From Tenodera sinensis (Eukaryota > Arthropoda > Insecta > Mantodea > Mantidae): a stretch of DNA of 64,000 bases. The DNA is taken from NCBI GenBank assembly GCA_030765045.1, contig CM060962.1, positions 210,450,136-210,514,135 on the forward strand, read 5' to 3'. The notes under the pieces were generated by a model that made no database searches, had not been told where the DNA came from, and worked only from the letters and a program-made list of their open reading frames with translations. Both the position numbers and the translations under genes were made by a program. This document shows, in pieces, positions 1 to 12,121 of the stretch. Numbering within the stretch: the first letter of the stretch is position 1; every line of letters starts with the position of its first letter.

Positions 1-56
1 TCTGCTGCTTGCTTAGTTGCTTGTCATCTTTATGATCATCATAATTATTATGATAA

Positions 57-900
57 TTACTTTATTTTTACTTTCTTTACTGGTAAGTAGAGGAAGAATT
101 GTATTCCACCCAAGAATTCAATGTTGAGGTTTCAGCGGAAATATATGTTTTGAGGCCCACTGAATCCAAAAAAGCATTTTTAGAAAAAGGTATGTGCATA
201 TCTATGTGTCTGTCTGTCAGTCTGTGGACAGCATAACTCAAAAACGAAAAGTTGGTTAAAAGCCAAAGTTGGTATTTAAGTTCACCTTTCAAGGATGTGA
301 CACAAATATTTTGAAGAAAATAGCCCCACCCTAAACTACCATTTACATGGAAAATTTAAATTTTCTTGAAAATGGCTCTAATGATTTTGATTAAAATGCC
401 ATATGTTTAAGATATGAAACATATATTTTGAATTTTCTGGCTATAGCCTATGCAGTCCTGTTTACTCTGGATAACTTTTGAATAACTCGTAAACCATAAG
501 AAATAGACAAAATCTTACTCTACAAAAAATGTACATCTCCCTAAGATACACAATTCATGTTGGCATAAACTTTTTTGTAGTGTGAACCATTTCGGAGATA
601 TTCCTTGTTATTTGTGTCAGTTTCGGAAAACTTAAAACTTTCGTGAAATGCAACATCATTGTTCATTTTTTTATATGTTAAGCATGCAAAGAGAACGGGA
701 TCTCAAAGTTAACATGATTTGACTATAGCTCAAAGCTATTCTAATATTCATTCCCCTTGCACCTACAAGGAAATAAGTAATAAGATAATTTCTGTAAATG
801 GTCATCTCAAGTAACACAAAGAAGATATAGGAATAAGAGTTTGTACAAATGGTTAGTACAAGAACAGAGAAAGTCATGTGAGTGCGACATATCAGATTTT
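57..900 (+). repeat. Dispersed repeat family D, copy 1
   Basis: About 840 bp that closely matches 18230-19095 and, with a deletion, 39835-40385. Shared landmarks in order are ATTGTATTCCACCC, GGAAATATATGTTTTGAG, a TGTCTGTCAGTCTGTGGAC segment, AGCATAACTCAAAAACGAAAA, and ACACAAAGAAGATATAGGAA near the end. No open reading frame longer than about 70 codons is shared between copies, so it is probably non-autonomous or a decayed element. I see no clean terminal inverted repeats and cannot name the class. Confidence 0.75.
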
Positions 901-1556
901 TATAGTTGAATAACCTTCCCTAAAACCAATCTAGTATTGATATTTTGTGACATCTTTTTGAGCACAAGATACGAATGTGATCACAGAAAATCTCAAAATA
1001 TACTTTCCTTCAGTACTGAAAGCAGCCATATGCCCCTGTCACATTGGCATTCCCTTTCCCTTTGAACAGTGACTAAGTAACACGAGTGTTGGCAGACTTT
1101 TTTCCAGGGGGGGGGGCACATGTTGAAAGTTTGCAATCAGATAATATTAAATCATTATTTTATTGCCAAAATTTATAATATTTGTTGCAGATAACCATAT
1201 TCATTTGTGCAAAATAAAAATTATTCTTCACATCAAAATTAAAATAATAGTTTAATAGTCAATAACTGGCTGCACATTAAGTTCACCAACTTCCAAGTTG
1301 GGGTTGCAGCCCACCCTTGCTCCCCCTTCATGACGCCCATACTAAGTAACAGGTATTTAACCTTTATTGCCTGGTGTGACTTATAAGATACATAAGCTTT
1401 TTTTCCTATTTGTACTAGTTTTAACTTTTTTTTCTGCTATATTCTTGTTATACTGTCTGTCACCAATTAAAAATACATATTTGAGATGGTTTGAATTGTA
1501 AAAAAGTATTTTTTTTACAATTTATATTGTAGTGTTTTTTTTTTTTAAAGAAAAGA
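901..1556. other. No gene recognised
   Basis: AT-rich sequence with short homopolymers. I see no protein similarity, tRNA-like fold or copy of the other repeat families here. Confidence 0.5.
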
Positions 1557-1760
1557 AGCAAAATCCATGCAACAGCAGTCAAATGATACCCCGTCATCAT
1601 CCACGTGTGCCATCACACCGCTTATTTTACGTGGGCCCTCCCCGTCCTTTACCACAGGCACATTTGACTGCGGTTGCTGAGACTCGAACTCACGACCTCA
1701 GGCTTTGAGTGCATGGCCAGTGCGCTACGTGTTGCCTTAACGATCATGGCTATCCGAGCC
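1557..1760 (-). repeat. tRNA-derived SINE-like sequence (family separate from A and B)
   Basis: Read on the - strand there is a box A-like stretch (GTAGCGCACTGGCCATGC) followed by a good box B (GAGTTCGAGTCTC), the spacing of an internal RNA polymerase III promoter. The GC content is higher than the surroundings. It seems to be the only copy in the window, so its ends are approximate. It is not a functional tRNA gene, because no full cloverleaf forms. Confidence 0.45.
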
Positions 1761-1956
1761 AGCAGGCTGAAGGCCTCTCAGACCGCCTAATCTAAACCGG
1801 TTTCGAATTAGAGGAAGAACGGCATATGTAGCAAAATAATTCAGGCAATAGAGGGTTAAATAATTAACTAGCCTTTGGGCATTCTTCAAGTTGATATCTC
1901 TCATTAAACAATTTGTCAAATACAGTTGTTACAATATTTAAAGCTTCTCATATAGT

Positions 1957-2495
1957 TGGTGCTGAGTTTCTAATAATAATTATACTTTGAGTTGAGCTAT
2001 GAGATTCTTTTTTTTATACCAGGTCGTGGTACAGGGTGAAATGAACGAACACAGGATAGAACTTCACTATATCATTTTTATTTGCACTTTTTTCGTCAAA
2101 TATTACACTCGTTACAATTAAATTAACTTCCGTTGCACCTGTATATACTTTCTTGACAGTCTTTTCACGTTATTAGTTATTTTAGATCCACATCTATGTG
2201 TGTTACAAAAATATGTCTTCACTTTCCGGACTCCGAGACGCTATTAACAGAAAATTGGTGCCTCTTTACATAATGCTTTTGTATTCATGCGTGTATGTGC
2301 TCATTTTGCCGCGAAGTACACTTTGAAACCCTCCTATGGCTAAATAGTTCCTGTAATGTTAGGGAAGTGATCTTTATCTATCCTCCCTACACTTTTAACA
2401 TTAAATATATATATATACACACATATTAAATTTAAACATGTAACTTAACATTTATGACATTTTTAAATAACTCTTCTTTTTTTTTGTAACAATTG
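1957..2495 (-). repeat. Dispersed repeat family C, copy 1 (inverted)
   Basis: The reverse complement matches the copies at 8143-8622, 20389-21030 and 38957-39582. Landmarks are TGTTAC near one end, the GATCGCTTCCCTAACA-like block, a GGTGC-ACGGAAG segment and an AACAGCACCAC-like end. It has no coding capacity. It may be an LTR or a non-autonomous element (see the copy at 38957). Confidence 0.7.
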
Positions 2496-2765
2496 AGAAA
2501 ATGGCAATACATTTTCATTACTCAACTAATCCTTACCAACATGAAAAATAAACTACATTTGCAACAATTATTTACATAAATGCTTTCCTTTCAGGGTCTA
2601 ACCATATATTCTGTCTCATAGTCATTGCATGCTTGAAAACTTTGCTTGGTTATCTGCCCACTTCCAGTGCTTTCCCATTTTGATGTACACTATTCATTGA
2701 TAACTTTGTTCTCAGTTCCTGTTTAACAAAGATCCATCCTTACAATTCTGCTAATTAAACTTAAT

Positions 2766-2932
2766 TTCTTAATGGTTAGAGCACCTGCTAGGTAAGCGGA
2801 GGGTCTGTGGTTCAAATCCCAGCTGTGGCATTGAACTTTTCAATTCCAAATCTACCCCTCAAACATTGCCCACAAACGGCTTGTGTGTTTGAAAACACCA
2901 ACAGTAAGTTTGTTGGCATAAATAAATAATAA
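2766..2932 (+). repeat. SINE family A, copy 1
   Basis: tRNA-like head with box A (AATGGTTAGAGC) and box B (GGTTCAAATCCC), then a non-tRNA body and the tail GGCATAAATAAATAATAATT. Family copies at 13.2-14.4 kb show a 7-bp acceptor-like stem (GTCACAA with TTGTGGC) and an anticodon loop that would read GGT. The head is therefore most like a threonine tRNA, with an imperfect T-stem. Confidence 0.75.
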
Positions 2933-3309
2933 TTCATTTATTGATGTTTATTGATACTGCCAAACACCTTGGCAAAATGCTCCAACTGTAATGCTGTCAA
3001 ATAACATTAGTTGAATGGACTTCCATGGTGTGGGGCTAGTGGGTCTGCCTCATTCAAGAGGTCCTGGATTTGAATCTTGATTTAAAGTGAGTTACCTGGA
3101 TAGAATTCTTCTCAAGTTTTCCCTTATCCTCTGAAGGTGAACATAAGGAAGCTAAGCTTTGCAGAACCTGAACTCATTTGAATATAGTTTCACAAGTTTT
3201 TTCCATTCATTATTTTACATGACCTACCCATTTAAAGAATGTTAAGTTCAGAATTTCCTTTCTGATTATTTGCTATTAAATATACACTGCAATAAAATGT
3301 TTCCTGGGA

Positions 3310-4385
3310 AAGGATTTTTGAATGAACAATGGATGTCATGCCAAGAAAGCAACATGGATTCATACCAGGAAGATCATGAACTACCAAAATGCTTTTGATG
3401 GAATGAACAGGAATATTCTCATCTGAAAACTAGGACAGTCCTAGGCTCAGAAGATCAGTTCCTTAACTTGTAGCATGGACTTTGGAAAACAATGTAATAA
3501 GCATAAGTAATGGTCAACTGAAATCAACAAAGACAGTACAAATAAAGGGGGTCTTTCAAGACAACTCCTTAAGCCTGATATTGTTTAACATACTAACAAC
3601 ATTGTACAAAAGATAAAACGGAAGAGGTAAAAATACTACTATATGCAGATGACATGGTGATCCTGAGGAAACACAGGGTGATGATGCAACAAGCAATCAA
3701 GAAGAGGAATGGTTGAGAGAAAATGGGTAGAAAATTAACCAAAATGAGACAAAAGTAATTAAATTTTGCAAAGGATGAATTCCTCTCAAGGATGTTCACA
3801 TGTAAAAGTCATACTCAAATACAGCCAAAACCCTACAGATCACCAGATTTACCTTCACAAGACATGTTGAGGATCGAACTATCACCACAATGAAAGCCAC
3901 AATGAAAATTAAAAAACTTAGGAGCCACTTGCTAGAAATAGCAACTTCACATCTCAAGCTGAAGATTGTCCAGTAACATCTTACACCATCAAAATAATAT
4001 GGTCACACCTGAACTACAAAATTGTCAAAGCCCTGGATAGAGTCAAGGTCAGTTACTTAAAGAAGATGCTTGGTGTATTGAAATATGCTCCACCTAAAAG
4101 AAATTCCAGCAAAAATTGACCTTTCCTTCCACTGCACTCCAACCATGACAGAGGAGGAATGGAAAACTGCCAGCTATGAACTTCACTATCTCTACACCTG
4201 AGGAGCAATACATGATTTCCACCAGCACATTTGTAACAGGAAAGGCTTCCACAATGCTGACAATGATTGTATCTAAAAATTCTGCAACTGAGCTTGCATA
4301 CAATAACACCTGTGTGAATGCATCCAAAGAACCTTACCAATCTCATGGTATGCAAAGGAAGAATGTCAATAGCTTCACATATGAA
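3310..4385 (+). pseudogene. Decayed non-LTR retrotransposon, reverse transcriptase to C-terminus
   Basis: Reading across frames on the + strand gives, in order, an RT-like QHGFIPGRS block near 3350, an AFDGMN block that resembles palm motif A, and the catalytic signature LLYADDMVIL near 3640-3660. A C-terminal Cys/His cluster (HQHICNRKGFH) lies near 4220-4250. Several stops and frame changes separate them, so it cannot encode a working enzyme. The clade is uncertain. Confidence 0.7.
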
Positions 4386-4559
4386 ATAACTTTGTAATAT
4401 TAACTTTGTACACAGTGTGTTTAATTCCATTTAATACTATATGATATATAATCATATATATTTAATAATATATGATTTAATACATATAATTAACAGGAAC
4501 AAAATGGGGTTGCTCTAGGTAAGTACTAAATAACACTTATAAGACATACATTAAACCTA

Positions 4560-6025
4560 TTCTACTACATGATTGCAAAAATCTGATTACATCCAATAAA
4601 AAAAATCTTTAATAAGTTAGAAACAATTCAAAATAACTCTTTAAGGTTCATAACAGGTGGTATTAAATCTACTTCCATAATGGCAATGCAGATGCTTACT
4701 GTAAACCCCCCAATAATCCATCAGATTAATAAACAAGCTTTAACTCAATATGAAAAATTAATAAGACTGCCTCAAGACGACCCGCATGTGGTATTCGTGG
4801 TGGACGAAGCGGCATCAGGGCGGGTTTTCTCCAGGTACTCCGGTTTCCCCCGCCATCTCATTCCACCGGTGCTCCATCTTCATTCCATATATCATCAGTG
4901 TTACTGCCTGCGGTGCCGTAGTAGTAAAAGCGGGCGTTAAACACTACAAACAACAACTACCTCGAGACAATTATTGGCAAAAGTATCAAAACAGAGAGAG
5001 AAACCTTAAAACTCAACAGGACTCCATGCAGAAAGCTTATAAATTACAAGAGCACCATGATCCAAATCAAAAGCCTAAGAGACTCCTCATACCAATTTCA
5101 CCAACAGACGATATAGATATTAACTATAACTTAAACTTGATGTAACATGTACTTAAAAGTAACAGGACTCCCTCCAAATTAAAACAAATTTCTCTGGAAA
5201 CAATCCACAGTTTACATCCCAAACCACTATGGCTACATACCTACACTGACAGTTCCAAATTGGATAATGAAGATGGAGCAGGAGATGGAATATACTCAAA
5301 ATTATTCAGCTATTATATAGCTGTAGGAAAAAATTCAACCCATTTTGATGGAGAAATTCAGGCTATATAGGCAGCACTAAAACATCTTATGTACAGAATA
5401 AATTCTTTTCATAATGCTGTTATTTTAAGTGATTCAACATCAACTATTCAAGCTATTGCATCAAATAATTCTTCCTCTTCCTCTCTCTAATGTGTTAGAA
5501 ATAAAAAAGATGATACAAATATTAGCAAAACAAAATTAAAATATCCAGCTCCAGTGGATACCTTCTCATTGTGAGATATATGGGAATGAAGTTGCAGATC
5601 TCCTTGCCAAAAAAGGAACCAAAATCTTGCAAAAACCAAATCAAACCTTACCATACCACTCAGCAAAAATTATAATTAAAAGAAACTTCCAAAAAGAACT
5701 GTAGCAGTATTATAAAATTAAAAGTATTGATAAACCTTGAGCAGCATTACTACAGAACAAAAAGTTAATACCTAATTATCCAAGACATGAGCCTGTTGCA
5801 ACATTTATATTACTTACAGGTCATGATCTTTTGGCTGAGCACCTTCATAAAATTTGTATCCTCAACTCCCCAAATTGTGTATTGTGTCAGGACGAGAGCT
5901 CTATAATGAGCAAGGATCATCTCCCCCATTGTATGGCTCTCAAGATGTTAACCTCTGGATCACTAACAGAACTATACTGGGAAGCAAGAAAGAAAATGGG
6001 ATATATCCAAGAAACGGGGCATTAG
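4560..6025 (+). pseudogene. Decayed LINE ORF2 C-terminal part with RNase H
   Basis: The order is a post-RT segment (AMQMLTVNPPI at about 4683), then an RNase H domain starting TYTDSSKL near 5245. Next come a GEIQA block with the second acidic residue, ILSDSTSTIQA near 5430, and WIPSHCEIYGNEVADLLAKK near 5555-5615. A C-terminal Cys-rich end (NSPNCVLCQDE) lies near 5865. The RNase H Asp, Glu and Asp positions are visible, but in-frame stops interrupt the frame. The layout suits Jockey/I/R1-type LINEs. A foreign piece is inserted at 4779-4955. Confidence 0.75.
4779..4955 (+). repeat. GC-rich SINE-like insertion in the LINE relic
   Basis: This 177-bp block is much richer in G+C than its host LINE. 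It breaks the LINE protein between LIRLPQD and NYWQKYQN. The flanks are ACTGCCTCAAGAC (4766-4778) and ACTACCTCGAGAC (4956-4968), a target-site duplication matching at 11 of 13 positions. It ends in an ACAAACAAC-type tail, so it was probably retroposed. I do not see another copy in the window. Confidence 0.6.
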
Positions 6026-6216
6026 ACTACTATTACATATATGTATTTATCTGGATTTATAAAGAAATTGCTAATTACTTGTTCACTAAATTACTTAGTT
6101 ACATTATTATAGCTCTAGGAAGCAGTCACATGCTTCCCATGACTCAAAGAATGGTTACAGAGGCGTTTTTAAAACCAATTCTTATGATTTTGTTCTTTCT
6201 GTTTTTATCGCTACAG

Positions 6217-6383
6217 TAATGTGCGTATAGCCTGCAAACTGCAGCCTACTTTGGACCTCTCTGTATGGTTAGAGAAAGACATAACTCCAAGAATATCTGA
6301 CGACATGGTGATGCAGGCTATGGAGCGGGCAGAGGCAGATTTCTTACTACGCAGGCAGAAAGAATATCAGTCCTGGGCTAAGA
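6217..6383 (+). CDS. Haem peroxidase exon (prodomain part 1)
   Basis: The acceptor CGCTACAG precedes 6217 and the donor GTGAGT begins at 6384. The exon starts with one base completing a codon carried over from upstream, then encodes NVRIACKLQPTLDLSVWLEK and onwards to YQSWAK, leaving one base (phase 1). This amphipathic, charged region is N-terminal to the catalytic domain. In this family such regions are poorly conserved propeptide, so the call rests on the phase-compatible junction with the next exon. An upstream coding exon must exist. I searched 1-6216 and found none that I could support. Confidence 0.7.
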
Positions 6384-6818
6384 GTGAGTAAAAGCCCTCA
6401 GTACCATAATTTCCATATTATTTTATACATATTCATATACCCTGGAGCTGTTTGTTCAAACCATTAAGTTTGTTTTACATAATTATAGCTCACCTAAAAT
6501 CATTGACCAACTCTCTATTATTATTAACGTAATATAGATAATAAAATTTTGTTTTATAAAGCTGCTGTTTTCATTCTAATCACTCATTTAAATGTATCAG
6601 TTTTAATAAACATAAAATGTAGCTTGTCTATCCCAGTTTCCAGGTTGTAATGAAGCCATTGTAATGAAATTATGTATTTACAGTAAAAATATTGCATATA
6701 GGTGCAACATCAACATTGAAAGTAGGTAACATATTACACTACAGACACATTTCATAAAACTAAGAACTTTGATATTAGGTGTAAACATGAAAGAAATTTA
6801 TAAGATACTATGTTACAA
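6384..6818. other. Intron sequence, nothing recognised
   Basis: AT-rich sequence between the exon donor and the microsatellite block. It has no repeat family match or coding similarity. Confidence 0.5.
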
Positions 6819-6820
6819 TT

Positions 6821-6887
<67 letters not shown>

Positions 6888-7025
6888 CCATGCCCATGAC
6901 GGTGATGGTGGTGATGGTGGTGGTGGCGGCGGTGCCGGCGGCGATAATTTATTATTGTTATTATTATTGTTGTTTTTGTTATTGTTATTGTTGTTGTTAT
7001 TATTATTATTACTACTACTACTGTT
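6819..7025. repeat. Trinucleotide microsatellites (ATG/GGT/TTA)
   Basis: A nearly pure (GAT)n run at about 6822-6888 is followed by GGT/GGC-rich triplets and then TTATTG-type triplets, ending directly at the start of a SINE. All reading frames through it are homopolymeric (poly-Asp, poly-Met, poly-Ser) and should not be called genes. Confidence 0.9.
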
Positions 7026-7370
7026 GACCGCCTCCATAGCGCAGTTGGTAGCGCACTTGCCTCTGGTGTGAAGGACCCAGGTTTGATCCCCAGTACCAGC
7101 ATGGGGATTTTATCCCCTCTGGGAGGTCTAGCACAGGGTGCACTCAGCCTCGTTAGTTCAGGGGGGACCATTTGAGGAGCTACTTGATGGAAAAGTAGCG
7201 GTCCCAGGTCATGAAGACCACATAACTGGCTGGGAGGGATCAGGACGTTGACCATGTACCACCCTCCAGTACTGCACCCCACCAGTGATGCCTGTAGTGG
7301 GCCGAGGTGGGGGATGCAGGGGCTAAGCGGTAAGGCTTGACTCTTCACAGGCTCTTGTGCTGGGGTTTAG
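7026..7370 (+). repeat. SINE family B, copy 1
   Basis: It begins GACCGCCTCC and has box A (TAGCGCAGTTGGTAGCGC) and box B (GGTTTGATCCC). The body includes GGGGATTTTATCCCCTCTGG and the end GGGGTTTAG. The first 20-30 bases resemble an elongator methionine tRNA. Two more copies are at 22541-22880 and 56089-56436, the last with a clear target-site duplication. Here the 3' end runs straight into a long TTA-type microsatellite. Confidence 0.88.
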
Positions 7371-8142
<772 letters not shown>

Positions 8143-8622
8143 TTGTTACGAAAAATAGAATTGTTTAAAAACGTCATAAATGTTAAGTTTTGTGTTTAAA
8201 TTTAATATGTATAAATATAAGAACCATATATAGTTAATGTTAAAAGTATAGGGAGGATAGATAAAGATCGCTTCCCTAACATTACAGGAACTATTTAGCG
8301 AGGAAAGTATAAAATGAGCACATATGCGCATGAATATAAAAAGAGCGTCATGTAAAGAGACACCAATTTTTTGTCAGTAGCGTGGGTCTGAAAAACTTTA
8401 TAAAGTGAAAAGACTGTCAAGAAAATACAAATAGGTGCAACGGAAGTCAATTCAATTATAACAAGTGTAATAAGGGACGAAAAAAGTGTTAATAAAATTA
8501 TATATAGTAAAGTTACATCGAGTGTTCATTCATTTCACCCAGTACCATACCCAGAGAGAAAGAAAAGAGTCCCATAGCTCAATGCAAAGTAATAATCATT
8601 TTAAAAACACAGCACCACATGT
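8143..8622 (+). repeat. Dispersed repeat family C, copy 2
   Basis: It starts at ATTGTTACGAAAAATAG right after the microsatellite and ends near AACACAGCACCACA. It shares AAACGTCATAAATG, a GATAAAGATCGCTTCCCTAA block, AAGACTGTCAAGAAAAT and the CATCGAGTG segment with the other copies. It lacks the ~100 bp found upstream in copies 3 and 4. Confidence 0.75.
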
Positions 8623-10027
8623 TAGAATACCAGCCAATACAGCATGCATGGGGGTAGATTTTCTTCTGATGAGAGAGTGATTATATCTCCTCAGCATATG
8701 TGAGCCTTATGGCCCCCTAGAATGCTGGTAGGTTTGACATGGTCCACAATATAGTTTAGATATACAATAGCAATCTGAGGGATGTGTCAGGTGAGTTATT
8801 GCAACATTATGACTAAAGCATAAATTATGATTTGTACAAAACAAAAAGTAAATTATGATGAAACAAGAAACTAAGAAAGAATGTGAAGGAAATGAAAGTT
8901 TGATTAGTTACTGTTCTATCATATATTTCAATAAGAATTTACTCAATCATTTAAAATATAACATGATAGAAAGTATGGAAAACTTTTGTTTTCTTTTGAA
9001 ATAAGCGTTCAAAGATAAAATGGTATTAGAAGATTTCATTTTGTATATAAAATAATTTCTTAAGAGGTATAACAAAGTTCAGGAAACCTTTTACCTGAAG
9101 CAATGTTGTGTTTGTTAAATAATTGTTTGAACATATTTTATATTTAATTGGTATTGAATTTAATATATGATGTACGGATTTATTAATATGTTTACCTATA
9201 TATTTTCAGAACAATTTTTACAATCCAAATAGAACATCAAAGGTATAAATATAACTTAATAGCCTTCATAAAACTTCCTACATCAAGTATCAAAAGAAGC
9301 ATAGTCAAGTACATTTGTTACCCATCACCATGCTGATGGTAACTATATATAGAACATTTTGTATAATTCATTATTTCAGCCTCAATCAATACAGGATACA
9401 TTAATAACTTCTCTATGTATAATAAATTCTAAAATAGTTCCAAATGTATAACAGGACTTAAATTTGATTTTGGATGACAAGTTATGCTATATTTATTATA
9501 ATTAATCAATGAAAATAAATTTGAATTTTCATTGGAACTTAGATTACTCATCAAAAACCCTGCCTTTTGAAAACCATACAAACCTGCAGATGCTAGAGCT
9601 CACTGCTAAAATATATCACCTCTATAGAAAGAACCACCTCTGAGTAACTTATATACTCTTTCTACCTAATCAATTATAATCTTTTGTTCTTTTTTTCACA
9701 GTTCCTTACATGATTTCTCTAGCATAGAAACCCTTATCAATGCTTTCCTTTGAATTGTAAGTCTGTGGAAGTCATAATTGCTCCTGGTTAGGCATCAGGT
9801 AATTTTTGTCTGGTGGCAGTAAAAGCTGTTGCATGTTTTATACTGAATAAAAGCAGACAACTTATGTGTAGGATAGATAAACATGAAATGTTGGTAACTC
9901 TTCATGCTAAGTATTTGTCTCCAAGAAAACAATACACTTCTGGTAGCACTTCTTTAATGTTTATAAAGCTATATGGCAATGACCATTACATTATTTCACT
10001 ATTTGATACTGTATCTAATTTTGACAG
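8623..10027. other. Intron sequence, nothing recognised
   Basis: AT-rich sequence up to the acceptor TTTTGACAG. The few open frames show no similarity and end at random stops. Confidence 0.5.
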
Positions 10028-10163
10028 ATGGAGGAGTGGATCCCAAATCTCCTATTGGAACAGCTGCTGCTTTTAGCAAAGCAAATGAACAAGCATTGGC
10101 TCTTGCAAATACATCACTTCTTCTTGAATATGTTTCTGAAGAGTTAATGAACTCCTTAAAAAG
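10028..10163 (+). CDS. Haem peroxidase exon (prodomain part 2)
   Basis: The acceptor TTTTGACAG ends at 10027 and the donor GTAGAT starts at 10164. Two bases complete the split codon from the previous exon. The exon then encodes GGVDPKSPIGTAAAFSKANE, an Ala/Leu-rich helix with LALANTSLLLEYVSEEL, and leaves two bases. The pattern of a Ser/Pro start followed by an ALANxSLLLE-type helix is common in the pro-region just ahead of the catalytic domain of arthropod haem peroxidases. Confidence 0.8.
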
Positions 10164-10518
10164 GTAGATATCATAGAATAAGTATACCTATATCCATAGG
10201 CGTGCATGCTTTCCATGGAAACAAATATACTAACATTTGTTAGTATATTTATATTCTATATGTTCTATATTTTCCCCAAATGACCTAGTTGTCGACGGGC
10301 CCCTAAACTCCATTCATCCATTCTATATTTTCATTAAGGTCATCACCCTTGTGGAAAATTTAGTGATACAATTTTCAAATGGTGTGCAGGACTTGACATA
10401 AAGAGACACTTTTGTAAATAGTTTTCTGGCACCCTAACAAATGGCATGGAAGGTTTGCTGATGGTCCACATTTAGATACACTGTCGATATAATCTTGTTT
10501 TGTTGAAGCAAGGTATTT

Positions 10519-10690
10519 ATTTATCTAAAGTAAAAACAAATTAGAACCTAAAAGCTTCACTTATCTTAGTAATATTGCAAGTTCTTTGGTGCTGACTAGT
10601 TTCAAGTTGGAGCCGAGTTAGATTCTTGTTGCTTCACTGTTAATAGCTTCATTATTTCCTTATTTAGGGTATTTATTGCTTATTATCTCA
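10519..10690. repeat. Penelope-terminal-like unit (family E), inverted pair
   Basis: The first half matches 46885-46960 (AAAAGCTTCACTTATCTTAG, TTCTTTGGTGCTGAC). The second half, GATTCTTGTTGCTTCACTG and onward, is the reverse complement of 46850-46890. The sequence therefore carries the two halves of the end of the element at 46845-49224, facing each other. Confidence 0.6.
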
Positions 10691-11052
10691 CTGTGGGTAA
10701 TCCATGTGACCACTTATTAGAGGTTAGAAAAGAAAATCAAGCAAATTTTCTTTAGAAATAATAATAGCAGTCTACTTTTGCTTAATGTGGCAGATGTTAC
10801 TAATGGAATGTTTGTTTCACAATGACACAATGTCTGTCGATTGTCTATTGACACATTTTCTAGATAATATCAATTTTAATAGGGTATCTAGACTAATAGA
10901 AGGTGTTAACTAGCTCCTATAAATGGTATGCCTAACTGTAACTACAACTATTGCTCCTCAAAATGAAATGTCACCAAGGAAATACTTAAGTGCTATATAG
11001 TCTGTTAGAACTTCCTATAACCAATAAATAATAAACACATTATTATTGAATT

Positions 11053-11195
11053 AAATAAGGAAAGAATGAAGCTATTAACAGTGAAGCAACAGAAACTAAA
11101 AAAAGAACAAATTAGAAACTAAAAGCTTCATGTATCTTAGTAACATTGCAAGATCTTTTGTAGCTATCAGCTCTAATTTGTTCTTATTTTAGTTA
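11053..11195 (+). repeat. Short family E unit with target-site duplication
   Basis: 143 bp matching the left end of the Penelope-like element at 46845 (AATGAAGCTATTAACAGTG, AAAAGCTTCATGTATCTTAG). The flanks are CATTATTATTGAATT (11038-11052) and CACTATTATTGAATT (11196-11210), identical at 14 of 15 positions. It looks like a terminal-only copy mobilised on its own. Confidence 0.65.
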
Positions 11196-11215
11196 CACTA
11201 TTATTGAATTTTTCA

Positions 11216-11270
11216 GTACTGATTCTACCTCTCAAACATGCCCACAGATGGCTTGTGTGTTTAAAAAGAC
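11216..11270 (+). repeat. SINE family A, 3' fragment
   Basis: GATTCTACCTCTCAAACATG followed by GGCTTGTGTGTTTAAAAA matches the 3' body of family A. It has no tRNA head or tail. Confidence 0.6.
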
Positions 11271-11822
11271 ACTTTATTTAATTCTTCTTTTCAGAACATT
11301 AAAGACAATCACCTAATTGCATAATTTGTGAAGAATTACCGTGAATTCTTGACCATTGTACTCTGTTTACACTAAGAACTAGCAACATATTTTTTTGAGA
11401 TCAATCATAGTTGATATTATACATTGAATACAGCTCCATAATATGTAAAGGAAGCAGATTTTTTTGCTAATAATGTAAAATTCAACTGAAGTTGTATATG
11501 TTTTAAATAAAAGTATTTGAATTAATATTTTCTCATTATGGTTAGTTTTAAAAAATTAGCCATATAAAATAGAAGCAGTAGAATAATTTCAGTTTACTTT
11601 TAGTGCGCTCCATAAAATATATGAGTAATAACAAATAATATTCACTTGGACATAGGAGAACAAATATCCAGCCTCTTAACAGCAGGAGATAACAATCAAT
11701 CAATCAATCAGTCATAGTGAAGTATTGCTTGTTGATGAAAAACATATGCTGAATAAGCCATTTAATGTTATTATATATTAATTTTAAATTGAAACTATTT
11801 ATTTTAATGTGATTTCAAACAG
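11271..11822. other. Intron sequence, nothing recognised
   Basis: AT-rich sequence up to the acceptor GATTTCAAACAG. It includes a short (ATCA)n-like run near 11694. Confidence 0.5.
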
Positions 11823-12121
11823 CAATAATGTAAAAAGAGGAAGAAGGCAGGCATTTGACTCTGGACGGGACAACATTCTCACATTCCCAACAGATTCTCT
11901 GAATGATGACTTCACCGATGGTCTGCAAAATGTGGATATTAGTTCTTTTATAACTGCTCCTATCACTTCACCTGAATGTGATTCTGAGGAAGACAAAGGC
12001 CCCTGTGATTCTCATTCACCATATAGAACTATCACTGGAAGATGCAATAATTTGAAGAATCCAAATATGGGCAAGAGCATATCAACATTTGCAAGACTTT
12101 TACCTCCTGCTTATGAAAATG
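11823..12121 (+). CDS. Haem peroxidase exon (start of catalytic domain)
   Basis: The acceptor TTTCAAACAG ends at 11822 and the donor GTATGT begins at 12122. One base completes the carried codon. The basic segment NNVKRGRRQAF could be a propeptide cleavage site. It is followed by an acidic linker, then CDSHSPYRTITGRCNNLKNP and ARLLPPAYEN. The family opens its catalytic domain with CxxxxxYRxxxGxCNNxxNPxxG and a short run to RLLPPxY, all of which are present. Two Cys pairs that normally form disulphides are in place. Confidence 0.93.

Noticed and set aside
7026..7110. Possible tRNA gene (box A and box B)
   Set aside because: The cloverleaf is incomplete and the sequence continues into a body shared by three copies, so it is a SINE head. 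The same holds for 2766, 13600, 13930, 14255, 22545 and 56095.
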